Positions 34,971-47,900 of a DNA stretch of 64,000 bases are shown here, one piece after another. The stretch lies in the NCBI RefSeq assembly GCF_041381155.1, contig NC_091135.1:53519997-53583996 (forward strand), read 5' to 3'. Under the pieces are notes generated by a model. The model worked only from the letters and a program-made list of their open reading frames with translations. It ran no database searches and was not told the DNA's origin. Numbering within the stretch: position 1 is the stretch's first letter; each line of letters starts with the position of its first letter. The translations under genes were made by a program, and so were the position numbers. This DNA comes from Argopecten irradians. Its lineage: Eukaryota; Mollusca; Bivalvia; Pectinida; Pectinidae.

Positions 34971-35567
34971 TTTACAACGTCAATGTAGTATAATTAAATA
35001 CTGTTATATATAAATTGGCCATAGCTGGTCGACAGACATTCGTGATGGACGATGCTACATCAGTCGTTTTACAGAAGAAAACAGAATAATTCAGACACCT
35101 GTGAATGTCCAAACGTATACAACATATCCCTCCACCTGACCAGGCTACCACACACATCACTGAAGTGGATCCTAAAGTGCTTCATCAAACAGTAAACCAG
35201 AATATCAGTTGACCATCAAGCAGCTTATTTTATCAAAATCAATTTATATTACTTTTTAATAACCTGGTTCGTTTTTTAACATGATAATTTGTCTTAACCT
35301 CGTTAAGGTTTTGAACAAAATTTCGCGCTGAAAAATTAGCAATGTTGATAACATGATGACAATGCGGTTATTTCACATATGTTTTGCGTGGATTGTTTTC
35401 AGTGCCTGTGTTTAGAGATGACTAGGTCATATGTGATGTTACAAAACTAGGATTTAAATGCAACAGAATTGGGAGTAATCACGCCTGTATAATTGTTCAA
35501 TAGAAATTCTATTGCTGTGTCTTTTACGAGGTTTGCAAATGTCGGGAGTTTTAAACCAATACATTGT

Positions 35568-35573
35568 AATAAA
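35568..35573 (+). terminator. possible polyadenylation signal of the small membrane-protein gene
   Basis: AATAAA about 600 bases after the stop codon. A second AATAAA at 35806-35811 is an alternative. Confidence 0.35.
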
Positions 35574-35819
35574 TGAGCGTTTATTTACTTTTTTGTAAAA
35601 AAAAATATCAACACCTGTCGCCTCGACATATGATATCTACAGTAATCAAAAGGATAGAGACAGGCCATACATAGTATACCGTTTGTATTCCTGATTTAGA
35701 ATATCGATATCATTTACCTACTGATGCATCAAAGGTTAACGCGGACCACAAGGTAAGATTATATATAGGATAATGTGATTGTCATAGTGAATCTCTATCA
35801 ATTGAAATAAAGTACCTGT

Positions 35820-36550
35820 TTCTAAACAAATCGTGAATAGTAACACTCGTTGTATCGTTTGCATCGTTGATGTAGAGTAATGATATGATCACAGTTTGAC
35901 TATTGACCTATGAAGGTCATGTTATTATAAATCGCTCCCATGTTACTTTTTAGTTCTAATGGGTTCTAAATCAATAAAGTGTTCTTTTTCAATTCGACAA
36001 ATGCCACTCTAATTTGTTTGAAATCTAAATACATATAGAAAATGATACATTTTGGTCCTTCTTTTTACATATTAGTCTAATTTGAACGTTTTTATTTTTT
36101 ACTCAAAATATCGAGAAAAAAATTAAAGCAGCACAAAAATTAAGGGGTAGGGATAGCATATGTTTCTTTTCTGAGGATAATTTATTAAATATTCCTGTTA
36201 TATTTTGAAAGGAGATATTTGTGCAATACATTCTAAAACAAATGTTATGATATCAAACCATTCGGAAAATATGTAGTTTATCTTAATTACGCCACAGGAC
36301 TAATATGACCAAAAAGGTAAAATTCATATAAAATCCAATATTTTGTAAGATTTATATCTCTGATTTGCAATTACTTTTCTTCTTTCATTTGATATGCACT
36401 GCCATTTCCAAAAAATGTATGAGAAAAGGTTTAATAAATGAAAAATGTTCGACCCTCAGAGACGTACATTCGTAAGATATACCAACCAATGCACAAGCCT
36501 TAAGAATAGCTGAGTAGAAATGCATAATACTGTCAATTCACTATGTATTA
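35820..36550. other. intergenic, no gene seen
   Basis: AT-rich sequence with no repeat or coding feature I can support. Confidence 0.5.
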
Positions 36551-36560
36551 TCATATTTTT

Positions 36561-36960
36561 CACATAATCCGCCTGATATCCAGTGATTTCGCCCGTGTAA
36601 TATTTTGCGTATGTCACTAGTGTAATATGACCTGGAGCAATTTTCATTGACTGAAAATCCATTGTGACGTCAGACAGAAACAATAAAATGACGTCAGGAA
36701 AGAGACGTGAAATCAGGATTACGAGGACGGCGAGACAAAATGGCGGCCTCTGTTGGATTTTCGGAATACATTTTGACGTAAATTCTTTGTTATGTAGGTA
36801 TATGTAGTTATGTGATAAAACTTATCTTGAATTTGTGTTCATTTCATATGAGATTTGTAAAAGGAGCGGGTCGGGCCTGTTCTTCTACATTGGCGCACAA
36901 CGTTGGCAATTTAATAAAAACTTCTTAGACTCGTTTCATAAAATCTCATATGAAATGATC
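36561..36960. repeat. dispersed repeat copy 2 plus an adjacent inverted-repeat element
   Basis: Positions 36561-36645 match the repeat at 5371-5455 (CGCCTGATATCCAGTGATTT, GCCCGTGTAATATTTTG). Beyond it, 36840-36856 and 36941-36957 are perfect 17-base inverted repeats (CATTTCATATGAGATTT). The whole may be one nonautonomous DNA element, or two lying side by side. Confidence 0.6.
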
Positions 36961-37023
36961 ACTCATGTAAGTTCCTATATGTATATGTGCATGTGAAAAA
37001 AATATCATATTCGGGTAACACAT

Positions 37024-37184
37024 AACACATTGTTAAAGTTGAAATACCTGATAATCATCCAGGACCAGCTGACCAAATTAACACTAGTTAAAGTTAAAAC
37101 ACCTGACAATCATCAAGGGCCAGCTGACCAAGTTAACACCTTGTTAAAGTTAAAACACATGACAATCATCGAGGAACAGCTGAA
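37024..37184. repeat. 56-bp tandem repeat, three diverged copies
   Basis: Copies begin near 37024, 37080 and 37135 with AACAC. Each contains TTAAAGTTAAAACACCTGAC or a variant, AATCATC and CAGCTGA. Confidence 0.85.
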
Positions 37185-37368
37185 TATAAAAATATGAATA
37201 GCGTTTGTCTCCCTTCAAACAATTGTCGCTTGAAAAGGTATAACCTAGGTACAACACTGTATTACTGTTGAGTCGTATATTGTTGTGTTGTTTGTAAATT
37301 TTAGAAAAATTTTCAAAACATAGTATCTTTCAGTTCAGCAAGTCTACAGGGTTCGGTACATATTTTTG

Positions 37369-37668
37369 TCACCAAATAACCATGTCGCTATGTTTACTAG
37401 TGTCTATAAAGTATAAAGGGAGCGCTTGTATGTGCGGATTCGACTTCACAAAAACATACACATCGAGTCCTTTTTGGAACTTGCCATGCAAACTAGTTGA
37501 AATATGATCTAAAACCTTAAGGGCTTGATCGAGCTCAAATTTTTGCATATAATTTTTTATCAAGACGTACGTTTTAAAATTCGGGCAATAGGCAATAGAT
37601 TTGGTAATGAACGCGATTACCTCGACAGTAATACTTATCAATGCATGTATATTAAGCATGCTGGCCAC
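37369..37668 (-). CDS. unrecognised 99-codon ORF
   Basis: A continuous frame begins MASMLNIHALISITVEVIAF and ends FIDTSKHSDMVIW. Its composition is less biased than most chance frames here, with a plausible amphipathic stretch (FELDQALKVLDHISTSLHGK). I recognise no domain, and no promoter or polyadenylation signal supports it. It could be a relic exon, a lineage-specific protein or chance. Confidence 0.22.
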   Translation of the reverse strand: MASMLNIHALISITVEVIAFITKSIAYCPNFKTYVLIKNYMQKFELDQALKVLDHISTSLHGKFQKGLDVYVFVKSNPHIQALPLYFIDTSKHSDMVIW

Positions 37669-37669
37669 A

Positions 37670-40600
37670 TTTTAATGTTTATATTACATTAAGTACTACG
37701 CAATTACTGCTAAATGCATAGTTAGATCCATTTTATAAAATTACGGAGGAATCATCCTCGATAATAAAGGGGTGATGATTTACCCGGAGAAACGTGTTTA
37801 TATTCCTGTACCAACGCTTCAAAATAGCAATTTATTTTTTATTTCATTAAAACATACCCTTGCGGCTTCAAATGACGGAGACTTCTATGTTCTATGTTTT
37901 TAATCGATCATCAAGTTGATCTTTAATGAAACGAGATCAGCACTTCATACGGCACATCTAATCTGGTCTCATTTGTATCTTAGTACAGAACGGTTATATA
38001 ATTCAAACTTACAAAATAATAGTTAACTCTTAAAAATCAGATATTTAAAAACAAATATCTTAATAATAGATAACTTGTTAATAATAATAGATAACTCTTT
38101 ATGGTATTTAACCTGTTTGCTATTCCTACCTGATGTGACCTTCAGTCAACACAGATGGTCGGCTTCACCATATGATTACTCCCACCTTCCAGCACTCCTT
38201 TAGATAGCATGTCTGTTTCTTTTCCATAGCGCAGAAACTATTGTTTACTTTATCGCTGAATCATATTGTATCTGATATACATAAATAAATTGCTATAGAC
38301 TAGCGATATAACTGTGTTACGTCTGTGTGCTCATAATCTTAATATAGAAGTTAGTAAAGGTAAAGATGATATTGGAAATAATAGAATTTGTACAATATTG
38401 AGGATAATATTCATGTTGATTCATCTCTCCAAACTTGTCTGGTTTAAGGGAGAATCAAAAAGGACTTATGGCAGAAGCCACCTGTATTTAAAGTTTTAGA
38501 TCATTCCATTTGTCAAAACAATGAAAAGTATGAGTTTTTCTAGGGAACTTCAAAGGCTGAAGAAATATATTATTTGTGCAAATACATTTATCAAAAACAA
38601 ACAATAATGTGTGACATGTATAATACTATATCCATTCTTGTATTATTTTAAAACATTTTTTTAAATATTTGTTAGAACTGATTGGCTGTTATGCCTATGG
38701 TGAATGGAAAATTAGGGTCTTAAGTCAATTCAAACCTTAACACATTAATAATATTGTACCGACACTAATCAATACTACGAATCGTATGTATTGAAATGAA
38801 AATAAGATTCAAAGCTAGATAAAACTCCAGGCATATTCAATGAAAAAAAAACCCGATTTGCTTTTAAGAGCATGAGGGAAATGCTGTCTGCTTGGTTTAG
38901 CTTTAGATAATCAGTCGTTGATGTCCCTATGAATACAATGTTCTAAATGATATGTGAGTGTTGCCGGTCACGTGTTAGAAACAGGATTAAAAAATAGTAT
39001 TCGACATTTTAAGGTCACCAATGTTTAAGATAACGTTGAATGATACTCTCATTTGGAATGTTTAATCCATTTCTCTGCTGAACAACATTAAATAATGAAT
39101 AATCAGTATGCCAGTGGGACATCTTTAGTCACGTTATGTTAGTTGATCAGCCTTTGAAATATGCAGGTGGTCGTTGTTGATGTTTTTCTTTCATCTTTAC
39201 AAAAATAAGCCTTACTCTAGAAATATTTTTTTGATGAAAATAGTTACCAGAAACGATGCATGTTCTTCACCGATTGCAAAAAGACGTACATACACAATGA
39301 CAGTAGATATTAGTGTAATAAATGCGAATAACTTGCAGACAGGTAAAGTTGTATTATAAGTCTTCAACAGTAACATTAGTTAATGTATAAATTGCATTCT
39401 GAGTGCCCTATATTGCAAAAAAAAAACAAACTAAAAAGTAAAATAGCATGTTAGCGTTCTTAAATTGTTTTGGAATGATATGCGCATGCACCTTTATCGA
39501 CAATAAACACATTGTAAATCGATGATTTAATATTCTATGATACTGTATAGCGAACAGACCATTCTCATAGGGAGGTGAACATGTCAATCTGAAAGCTTTA
39601 ATAAAATTTACAGTAGTTTTCATAATGTCGTACCTCTGGATCATCACAAATACCATTCCTAATCACCAGTTGATAGTTATTATTGAAAAATAATGTTAAT
39701 TGAATAGCACATAAACTTGCCATGTCAATAACTTAGAACGATGGTAGGAAGAATGCCGCTATCCAGAAATGATAATTTACAACTATATTGTTTATCATCG
39801 TCTCGCATTCTGGTGCATTAATCTGAAGAATTAGCCTAAGATTACCTTTATTTTCATGGAATATCGGATGGACACCAATGATAGTGTAAGTTACTAGTAA
39901 CTGAGAAATTAAAAAATAGGCTCAGTCACAAAGAGCATTATTAATGTTATCACGCGACCACATGGCGTTACAGATAGTGATTAAAAGCCTATATATTTCA
40001 CTGGGTAAACTAGCACTACACCAATATGTAAGATAATGGAAATCATAGTAATCAAAGTTACCAACATCTACGTGTAAATAGATATTTCTTTCATACTTAC
40101 GTTTGTAATACTGGCTGGTCTAATGCAATACACTCATGTTGCCTGATACTGTATTACAAGGCTACCCAGGCTGTACATCTTCGTGACAACGGCGACAACA
40201 AAATCACTATCTTATCGGTAAAATTTAACATCTTTTGAAGAAACTAGGCTAGTTTTAATATAGACAATGCAACCCACATGATTTGTGTTGAGAATAAAAT
40301 GTAATTTTCATGTATTGCCTAGCAGTCGCGGTTTTCTTCGAACTTATTTCAAAATTGTGGATTGGAATACAACGTCGAGTCATGAGAAAACAAATCTTTC
40401 ATATGTGCATATGAAGGATAGGAATATTTTACCCTTTGGATCTCAAAATGTTGTAAAACCCTAGGCAAAACTCGGGATTTACAATATTCTGTGACCCTTT
40501 TGTAGAACATACAAAGATTTTGCAATCCGCTGCTTTCGCGACGTAAAATTAGTATCATTACTATTGTTTAGTATTACCTCCTTTAAAATTGGAAAACCTG

Positions 40601-41546
40601 AAACATGGCGGCATTTTTTTTTTATTTCTCTTCATTGTAGTATGAACCACGCATTCGGTGATGTTATGGTCCTAACTATTTTGTCATGTTTGCTTATCTA
40701 TTTGAATGATGGGAATCACAATGACCAAATATAACTTCATGTTGCATTAAGTTTGGTTTGGCATGAGAAAGATATATACAATGTATCATATACGTTGAGA
40801 TTTTGTTTCATTCTTGTAAGTGTCTTTGGGTGACAGGCACTGAAAATGGCGGGTTTGACTTCCAAACCGTGAGAGGTGATAGCCCGCATCAATACATCAT
40901 GACTATCGTAACACACCAGGTAGGGACATATATGGAGGGACAAGACTTATAGGTCATCTACAGATAACAATCACACCTAATGGGGTTTGATGAAGAAAAT
41001 TTATTAGTAAACATATTTATATCACCAGTGATTTTGTTCATCATCACACGCCTTTTCATATCCATATAAATCCTCTCAGATCAAAGGCTATTATGTTATC
41101 GGTAGTACAAATGCACGTCCGGGATTTAAGAGTTCTGAAACACAATCTAAATGTCAGTTATGATAGATTTATAAACAGTTATTTTACAACAACAACTAGA
41201 GGTATAACAGCGCGTGTCGATATGATGAGAATTGTCGATTTGGCATAATATGACTTGGAAAGAATCAGTTTTCAAGCTTATCTGTTAATACATTTACCAG
41301 TATTTGTAGTTCTTAATAATCTGTTGATCAATCGGCTTTTATTTAGGCTTTGAGCCGATAAAAAAGTCGTCTTGCAATGAGCCGATGAAAAGTCGTTTTT
41401 ATTTCGAACATAAGTCGATGAAATGTCATCATTTATGCTATGAGATTAAATTATCAAAATGTTCTGGAGATATGTATAAAAATGGTTCAATATCTTTCGT
41501 ACAGCATATACCTTATGTTAAACACACATTTTCTCTAAATATAATA
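37670..41546. other. intergenic, no gene seen
   Basis: About 3.9 kb of AT-rich DNA. Only short frames of low-complexity or random composition occur, and no tandem array or element ends were recognised. Confidence 0.45.
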
Positions 41547-42039
41547 CTCAAAATGTGCTAAGGATCACTTTTATTTTATGGACTGGCCTGCTCGTTCCCC
41601 GGATCTATATCCGATAGAGCACGTGTGAGACATGCTACACGAATCAATTTCTTTTCGCGTTTACTAGCCAAGGTCACTGCAAAAACATGATACGGCCCTG
41701 CAAGAGGAATGGGCATCCATCAATCAAAACCGGAAACGGGACTTAATTTCGAGCATGCGTCGGCGATGTCGTAGTGTTATTGAAGCTATGGACGTCACAA
41801 AAGATAATGAAATGAAAATTACACGAGAAAATTGTATATAACGCGTTTTTTTGTCATTTTTGGGGGTACCTCTGTTTCGCAAGTAATGTATCGAACACTG
41901 GTGAAAATGTCATAGTTTTTCTGTTGAAACCTGTGTTTAGACATCTAAAAGATATAATTTAAGCATTTTTTCATGAATTACTATACAGTAAAATGAATTT
42001 GATACCACAAAGTAAAAGTGATCCATAGCAAATTTTGAG
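41547..42039 (+). mobile_element. internally deleted Tc1/mariner element with both ends
   Basis: Inverted ends of about 37 bases begin CTCAAAATGTGCTAAGGATC on the left and, inverted, CTCAAAATTTGCTATGGATC on the right, each bordered by the TA target site. Only the 3' part of a transposase remains on the plus strand (WPARSPDLYPIEHV, then MRRRCRSVIEAMD), interrupted by stop codons. The sequence jumps from the left end straight into the third catalytic-residue region, so most of the gene was deleted. At about 493 bp it is too short to be autonomous. Confidence 0.88.
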
Positions 42040-42379
42040 TAGTATAGTTCCGGTAATCTTCCATTGATATCTTCACTATCCATCGATGTTACAATTCAAT
42101 TTCTTTTGTATTTTGCTAAGAGAAAACGTCATGTTGTCTTTGATATTAAATATTTAACCACAGAAAAAGAGGTGTTCATATAACAGATACATAACAAGAT
42201 TAAACATGCAGTAATATTCTTATGAATTTCCATATAACTTTATATAACAATTGTTGTATAGTACTAAAGAAATAGACTTTTTCATTATCACTTCAAATCC
42301 ACATTTTCAAAATTTACTCTCCAGAGGGATGCATAAATAATTTTATTTATTGTCCAATATATTAGAAAAAAATAAGATT

Positions 42380-42975
42380 TATTTTTATCATTTTTATACA
42401 ACAAGTTAGTGTACAGAGATGTGAGTTTTTATCATTTTTATAGAACAAATAAATGTATTGAGATCTGTGTTTTTATCATTTTTGTATATTAACAAGTAAG
42501 TGAACTGAGGTGTGTGTGTGTTTATCATTTTCATATAACAAGTAAATGTACTAAGATGTGTGTTTTTATCATTCTTATAAAACAAGTAAGTATAGATATC
42601 TGTATTTTTGTCATTTTTATAGAACAAGTTAGTGTACTGATATCTGTGTTTTTATCATTTTTATATAACAAGTAAGTGTACTGATATCTGCGTTTTTATC
42701 ATTTTTATATAGCAGGTAAGTGTACTGATATCTGTGTTTTTTATTATTTTTATATAACAAGTTAGTGTACTGAGGTGTGTGTGTTTATCATTTTTATATA
42801 ATAAGTAAGTGTACTGATATCTGTGTTTTTATCCTTTTTATATAACAAGTAAATGTACTGATATCTGTGTTTTTTATCATTTTTATATAACAAGTTAGTG
42901 TACTGATCGAGATGTGTTTTTTTCATTTTTTTAAGTGTACTGATATCTGCGTTTTTATCATTTTTTATATAACAA
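42380..42975. repeat. about 45-bp tandem array
   Basis: Some 13 diverged copies of a unit such as TTTTTATCATTTTTATATAA followed by CAAGTAAGTGTACTGATATCTGTG. A stray fragment recurs at 43155-43175. Open frames within it are repeat artefacts. Confidence 0.92.
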
Positions 42976-44603
42976 TACTAGCCGCAATATATCGCTCGGT
43001 GACAGAATTCTCTTTAGCTCGATCGTGGCTGCGTATTTTTATTGTAAATCCTGCATGTTTATGATAAGTACCTGCGAGGAATCGTGTGACCCTGATATCT
43101 GTTCAGAGGTGTTGTCATCCTGCACCCTGTTACATTATAACAATAAATTACAGTTTTTTATCATTTTTATATAACAAAGTGTTATCTTCAATCCTTGAGG
43201 GGAGTATCGATTGTTAGCAAAGTAGTATGACGTTAGGCACGCAAACACATAACGTCACCAACCATAATCCAACCGCAAAAGTAGATAACCATTTAATATG
43301 TAAAGACAATGTAGGGTAATATAGGTAACTACAAAAATGCAAATTGACATAGTTTGATTGATACAGGGATATAAAATTCACCGGGTACGTGGTGTATTGG
43401 GTTCATAAATGTACATGTTTTCAAAAGATACTTGTTTGGAAAATTTCTCATTTTAGCAATGCTTTGAAATTATGTAGCATTAAATTGGAAATCAATCATA
43501 ATCATAAATCATTCGTACACCTATAAATGGAAAAGTATGATAATGATTTCACGAATCAGTATCCTCGTGACGCTTGTCTTGGCCACATAACTGACAAGCT
43601 CAAATTTAAGTAGACGAGCCGTCGTACGTTGGATTCTAACGTATTATTGTAAAACATATGAAGATTAACATGCTGTCTTTTACGTTTCAAGATAAAAGCT
43701 TGTTTATTGATTTTTTATAAGATGTAACGCCATATACAAAGCAATCACTGTTGTCTGACATCTTTAACCTTGGATTCCAAAGTAACATCTTTTAAAGCCT
43801 CTAGGTTTTCAGGTACGTGATGGTCAATGTCATTCAATATTAGTTGTGCTTAGAACTTCATTTTCCTGTGGAAGTGGGATTTTTTCCGTATTTTTAATTA
43901 CTTTATGCTATATTTCACAGACAATTCAAACGTAGTTTCCTTCTCAATTTGGGAGACATTAGGTGGAAAATAATCTTGAGCCCTTTAAATCCATTGTTTC
44001 ATGAAAGTGTAGCGATATTAGCGAACACCAACTTATCCGGTTCCTGTGTTCTTTTATCATGACCTGCAGCTTTCTAAGATATTTACTTGATTGCCTTATC
44101 ACAGGATAAATTATTATTATTATTGAATACTAACCTCGGAATAATGATATAGACGTGACAAATAAGTGTATGACATAAAGATACTGATTAATTATTATGG
44201 CGCTCTATAACATGGTAGTGGATTGAACGATAATATGAAGATTTATATTCATTTACGTGCTTTTGATATATCTATATACAGTGCATCAAAGGTGCTAAGT
44301 AAAACATGTTTATTTCCTACATCTCCAGTCTGACGCTAACATAGCGCAAGTGGGGATTATAGAACTTTTATGCACAGAGAAGGTCACTTGAAACTTCCCT
44401 TTGATTCATTATACATTACAAAGAAATATAATTAAATGGGATGTCGTAGGCAGCAAACAATTTTCATATTATCTGAACACATACCGCATGCACAATAATA
44501 TTAATTGTTGTCAATGTTTATGGTATTAGGACAATCTATAATTACATAAATCATTTCATATAGCATATTTCTATAAATAAAATCATAAGATGTTTAGTTT
44601 TAT
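42976..44603. other. 3' flank of the nicotinic-type receptor gene, no other gene seen
   Basis: AT-rich sequence without a supported coding feature. Confidence 0.4.
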
Positions 44604-44761
44604 ACGCCTTACTTTTATTAACCTTGCGATTGTATCCACATGTTGAAAAGTAAAATTTAAAACACGTTGAATTAAAACATTCAACGCCCTACCTTTACTT
44701 AACCTTGCGATTGTATCCACATATTCACAAGAAATAAATTAAAACATGTTGAATTAAAACA
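44604..44761. repeat. 80-bp tandem duplication, diverged
   Basis: Two copies starting ACGCCTTACTTTTATTAACC at 44604 and ACGCCCTACCTTTACTTAAC at 44684, both followed by TTGCGATTGTATCCACAT. The first copy contains TTTATT at 44614-44619, a minus-strand AATAAA that could serve the receptor gene. Confidence 0.85.
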
Positions 44762-44962
44762 GTATATACACTGGTAGGTGGCACGACTGAACGACTACGC
44801 ATCTTTAAATGTTAATCAAACCTTAAAGGTTCTTCGTTCTTAAAGAGAAGTAAGTAAACCAAATAGCTTGTCACCCTCAGTTGATGAGAAGTCCTAACCA
44901 ATGCCCACGCATACTACTTGCACAGCCAAATCAGGTACTCATATCCACCGCCTATCACAGAC

Positions 44963-47900
44963 TTACCAGTATATCAGGAGTATCATGGCTATGACTGTGG
45001 ATAGCACTGTTAGAATAGTAACTATGCAAAATAACACATTATCCAGTTTCTGTGCAAATTCCTTCCCTAAATACTTGTGAGGCTTTCGACTTCTCGTACA
45101 ACATCTCCATCTTGCCAATTTAGAGACACAATTTGTACAGCAGTTCTCTTCCACCGGGTTTGCCTCTGAATCATCAATCTCCATGTAATCCTGCAATAGT
45201 TTTTCCGTAGATGGCCTAAGACCATTTTTGGTAATTTGTGTGGTTTTCCTACGGTTGTTATTTGCATTGGGACGGCATACCTTATACAATCGAGTGTTGT
45301 GTACTACGTCATCAACTCTCTCTGTTACGTGAGAGGTTTTCAGTCGTTTTTCCCGGTGATGGAAATGTAGTACCATAACAGTGGATGCGACGGACAGTCC
45401 ACTCAACGTCAGCAAGATGGTGAGGTACACAGCTGGAAATATGAATAGAACATTATTAAATACACAGCATTTATAAAAAAGGGAATGAAATAATCTAACG
45501 ATATTTTACACTGACGCATATAAATCACTTTTTGGTGCAATTAATAGATTCATTACAAAGCTGACAAAAATGTGTATGCATCATGGCTAACCTTAGGTTA
45601 CTGTGGACTCAAAATTGTGTAGCTTGTAAATGTTGGAAAATATTAGATAAAATCTACATTTTAGGAGGGGAGCAAACTCCATAATGTCTGGAATATATTT
45701 TCGTCATTTATTAGCCGTCCATGCTATAATGTTTACTAGTATCTTTGTACGACCGCCGTCTGCATCTCAAGGTCAATAAGGACTCTTTGTGTATATATTT
45801 GTAAAATCCCCGGTCAAACAAATCGCTTGTAATATATTTCATTGTATTAAACATTCCTGATTTGTATACTAGATCGTACATAATGAATTTGACAAAGCTT
45901 AAATGTAAATCAATATGTGTTTTATATATATAGAACAATCATGCATATGTTTGATTTGGTTATCTTCTGACCGGCATCCCTTACGCTTAGAGAATCATAT
46001 TTGGCTTCGTTGCCAAAACCATTTCCAAGACTTAACCTATCAAGCATATAATCAATGTTTCGACCTTTGTATAAAGGTTGCCACTTCAAAGGGTCATACG
46101 GCCTACCAAACAAACGCTATCAGCGTAACCCTTACGCACTAGAAGACCGCTATTGAAACACTACACTCAACACATCAACACAGAATGATAGATCCAATCT
46201 AATGGCAATTGATCCCTGCTATGTAATTCAAACAGCAATTATCTTCCACTCATGCCAGAACGATGAGTTATAGTAATATAACTTGGTTCCACATTTGTTT
46301 TATCTTATCATCCTATCCTTGGGATGACGTCATCACCGTAGATGTGTATTTGTTTGTGTTAAATCTCTGGAGCACCTCAATATGTCATCGATAGCCTTTA
46401 CTTGTACCAATATCCAAGGTATCAAAAAACGAAAGCTGTTCCTAGTTGTTTTTGTTTTAGCATTATTTATTCTCATGGCATTTTATATAGCAAACACCGT
46501 AAAATGACCGCATGAAATACCGTATGAAGAATGCGATAAAGCATGGAATTATTTCATATCATTATATATCTATTTAAGAACAATATATTAAAACAATCAA
46601 CCTTAATAACTCAAATGGATCATTAATGTACTTTGATCTTTTCTAAACATTCGAATTTTTTTAATCCTGGTAAATGAATAATTTAAATCAGTTTCACAGA
46701 AGAGGAAATCTCTTAAGATGTACTTTTGCTTAATCACCAAGTAATGTCAAAGATCAACGAACCTAGTGTCTAATATCGCTCTGGTTTCCATTGCGTTAAA
46801 CGAATTGGTTCAATAATATTCATCAACACATAATCTTATAATATTCTTTCAATATTTAAAGTATTCATATAAATAAAAATGCAATATTTATAGTTTATTG
46901 GTTATACGTTTTGCTGTTTTTAAATATGAAGCTCATTATCACGTAGTTGCGGTCTTACAATATACTCATCAAGATATTTTGACATACTTATAGGCTAAAA
47001 TGAATATTGTAATGAGATACACGGAATTCTGACAGGGCCATAAATGATGTTTGTCATATAGTAAATGAAAGGAACAAGTGTAACGACAAAAACACTTTTA
47101 AAAAGTGATGTTGTGAACAGCACGACATACATAAATATGGTTCTGGCAAAATAGTTTGTCAAGCAAAATATTCCGAAACCTGACCTAACAGTCAAAATGG
47201 GTGTATGATAGGATACTGCTCAACATTGGGCTAGTTCAGAAGCCTTATTCACAGTGATCTATTTTACTTCTCGTAATAGTCATATTGTATGTAACGCCTT
47301 TATTCAATTATAGAAAAAGATATACTTTCGGTTATAAGTGTACACGCAGCGTGTCGTACACCAAGCCAGTATAACATATATATGTCAGGCAAGCATTCGT
47401 GTAAACAAATACTTAATATATTGGAAATTATCAATGAAGCTCAAGTGTTGTATAATCTGCCACCATAAGGATTAGTTATCACGATAAGCGATTATACACT
47501 ACCTTAATACGACTTTATATCCCCTTAATGGCGTTATTGATCTGTATTCAATTAAGTTCTTATGAAACAGGAGACTATTTAGGAAGTGGATACGTAAAGA
47601 AGACGGTATACATGGATGACCGCATCGTTTAATGTAAAGGGAATATATTGGTAAGATAATAACTATGTATCATTCATGGTTGAAACAAAGTACTACTTCT
47701 TTTGTAAATGACGTGTGGATGACTTTTACACTCAGACAAGCCTTTGAGCTAGGCAATTAAAATGTATTGTCTGTATCATCGGGGAACTTGTTCAAAAGGG
47801 AAATAACTCAAGTGAACTAACGCACCTAACAAAACTGGGTTAATTACCGCCTAATAAAACTGTGTGGAAATTGTTGTGTGTAGTTTCCTTCTGCAGCTCA

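Noticed and set aside
45922-46113. Minus-strand frame containing GRPYDPLKWQPLYKGRNIDY inside the receptor intron
   Set aside because: It looks somewhat protein-like, but the M3 junction is already complete without it and no splice sites of fitting phase were found.
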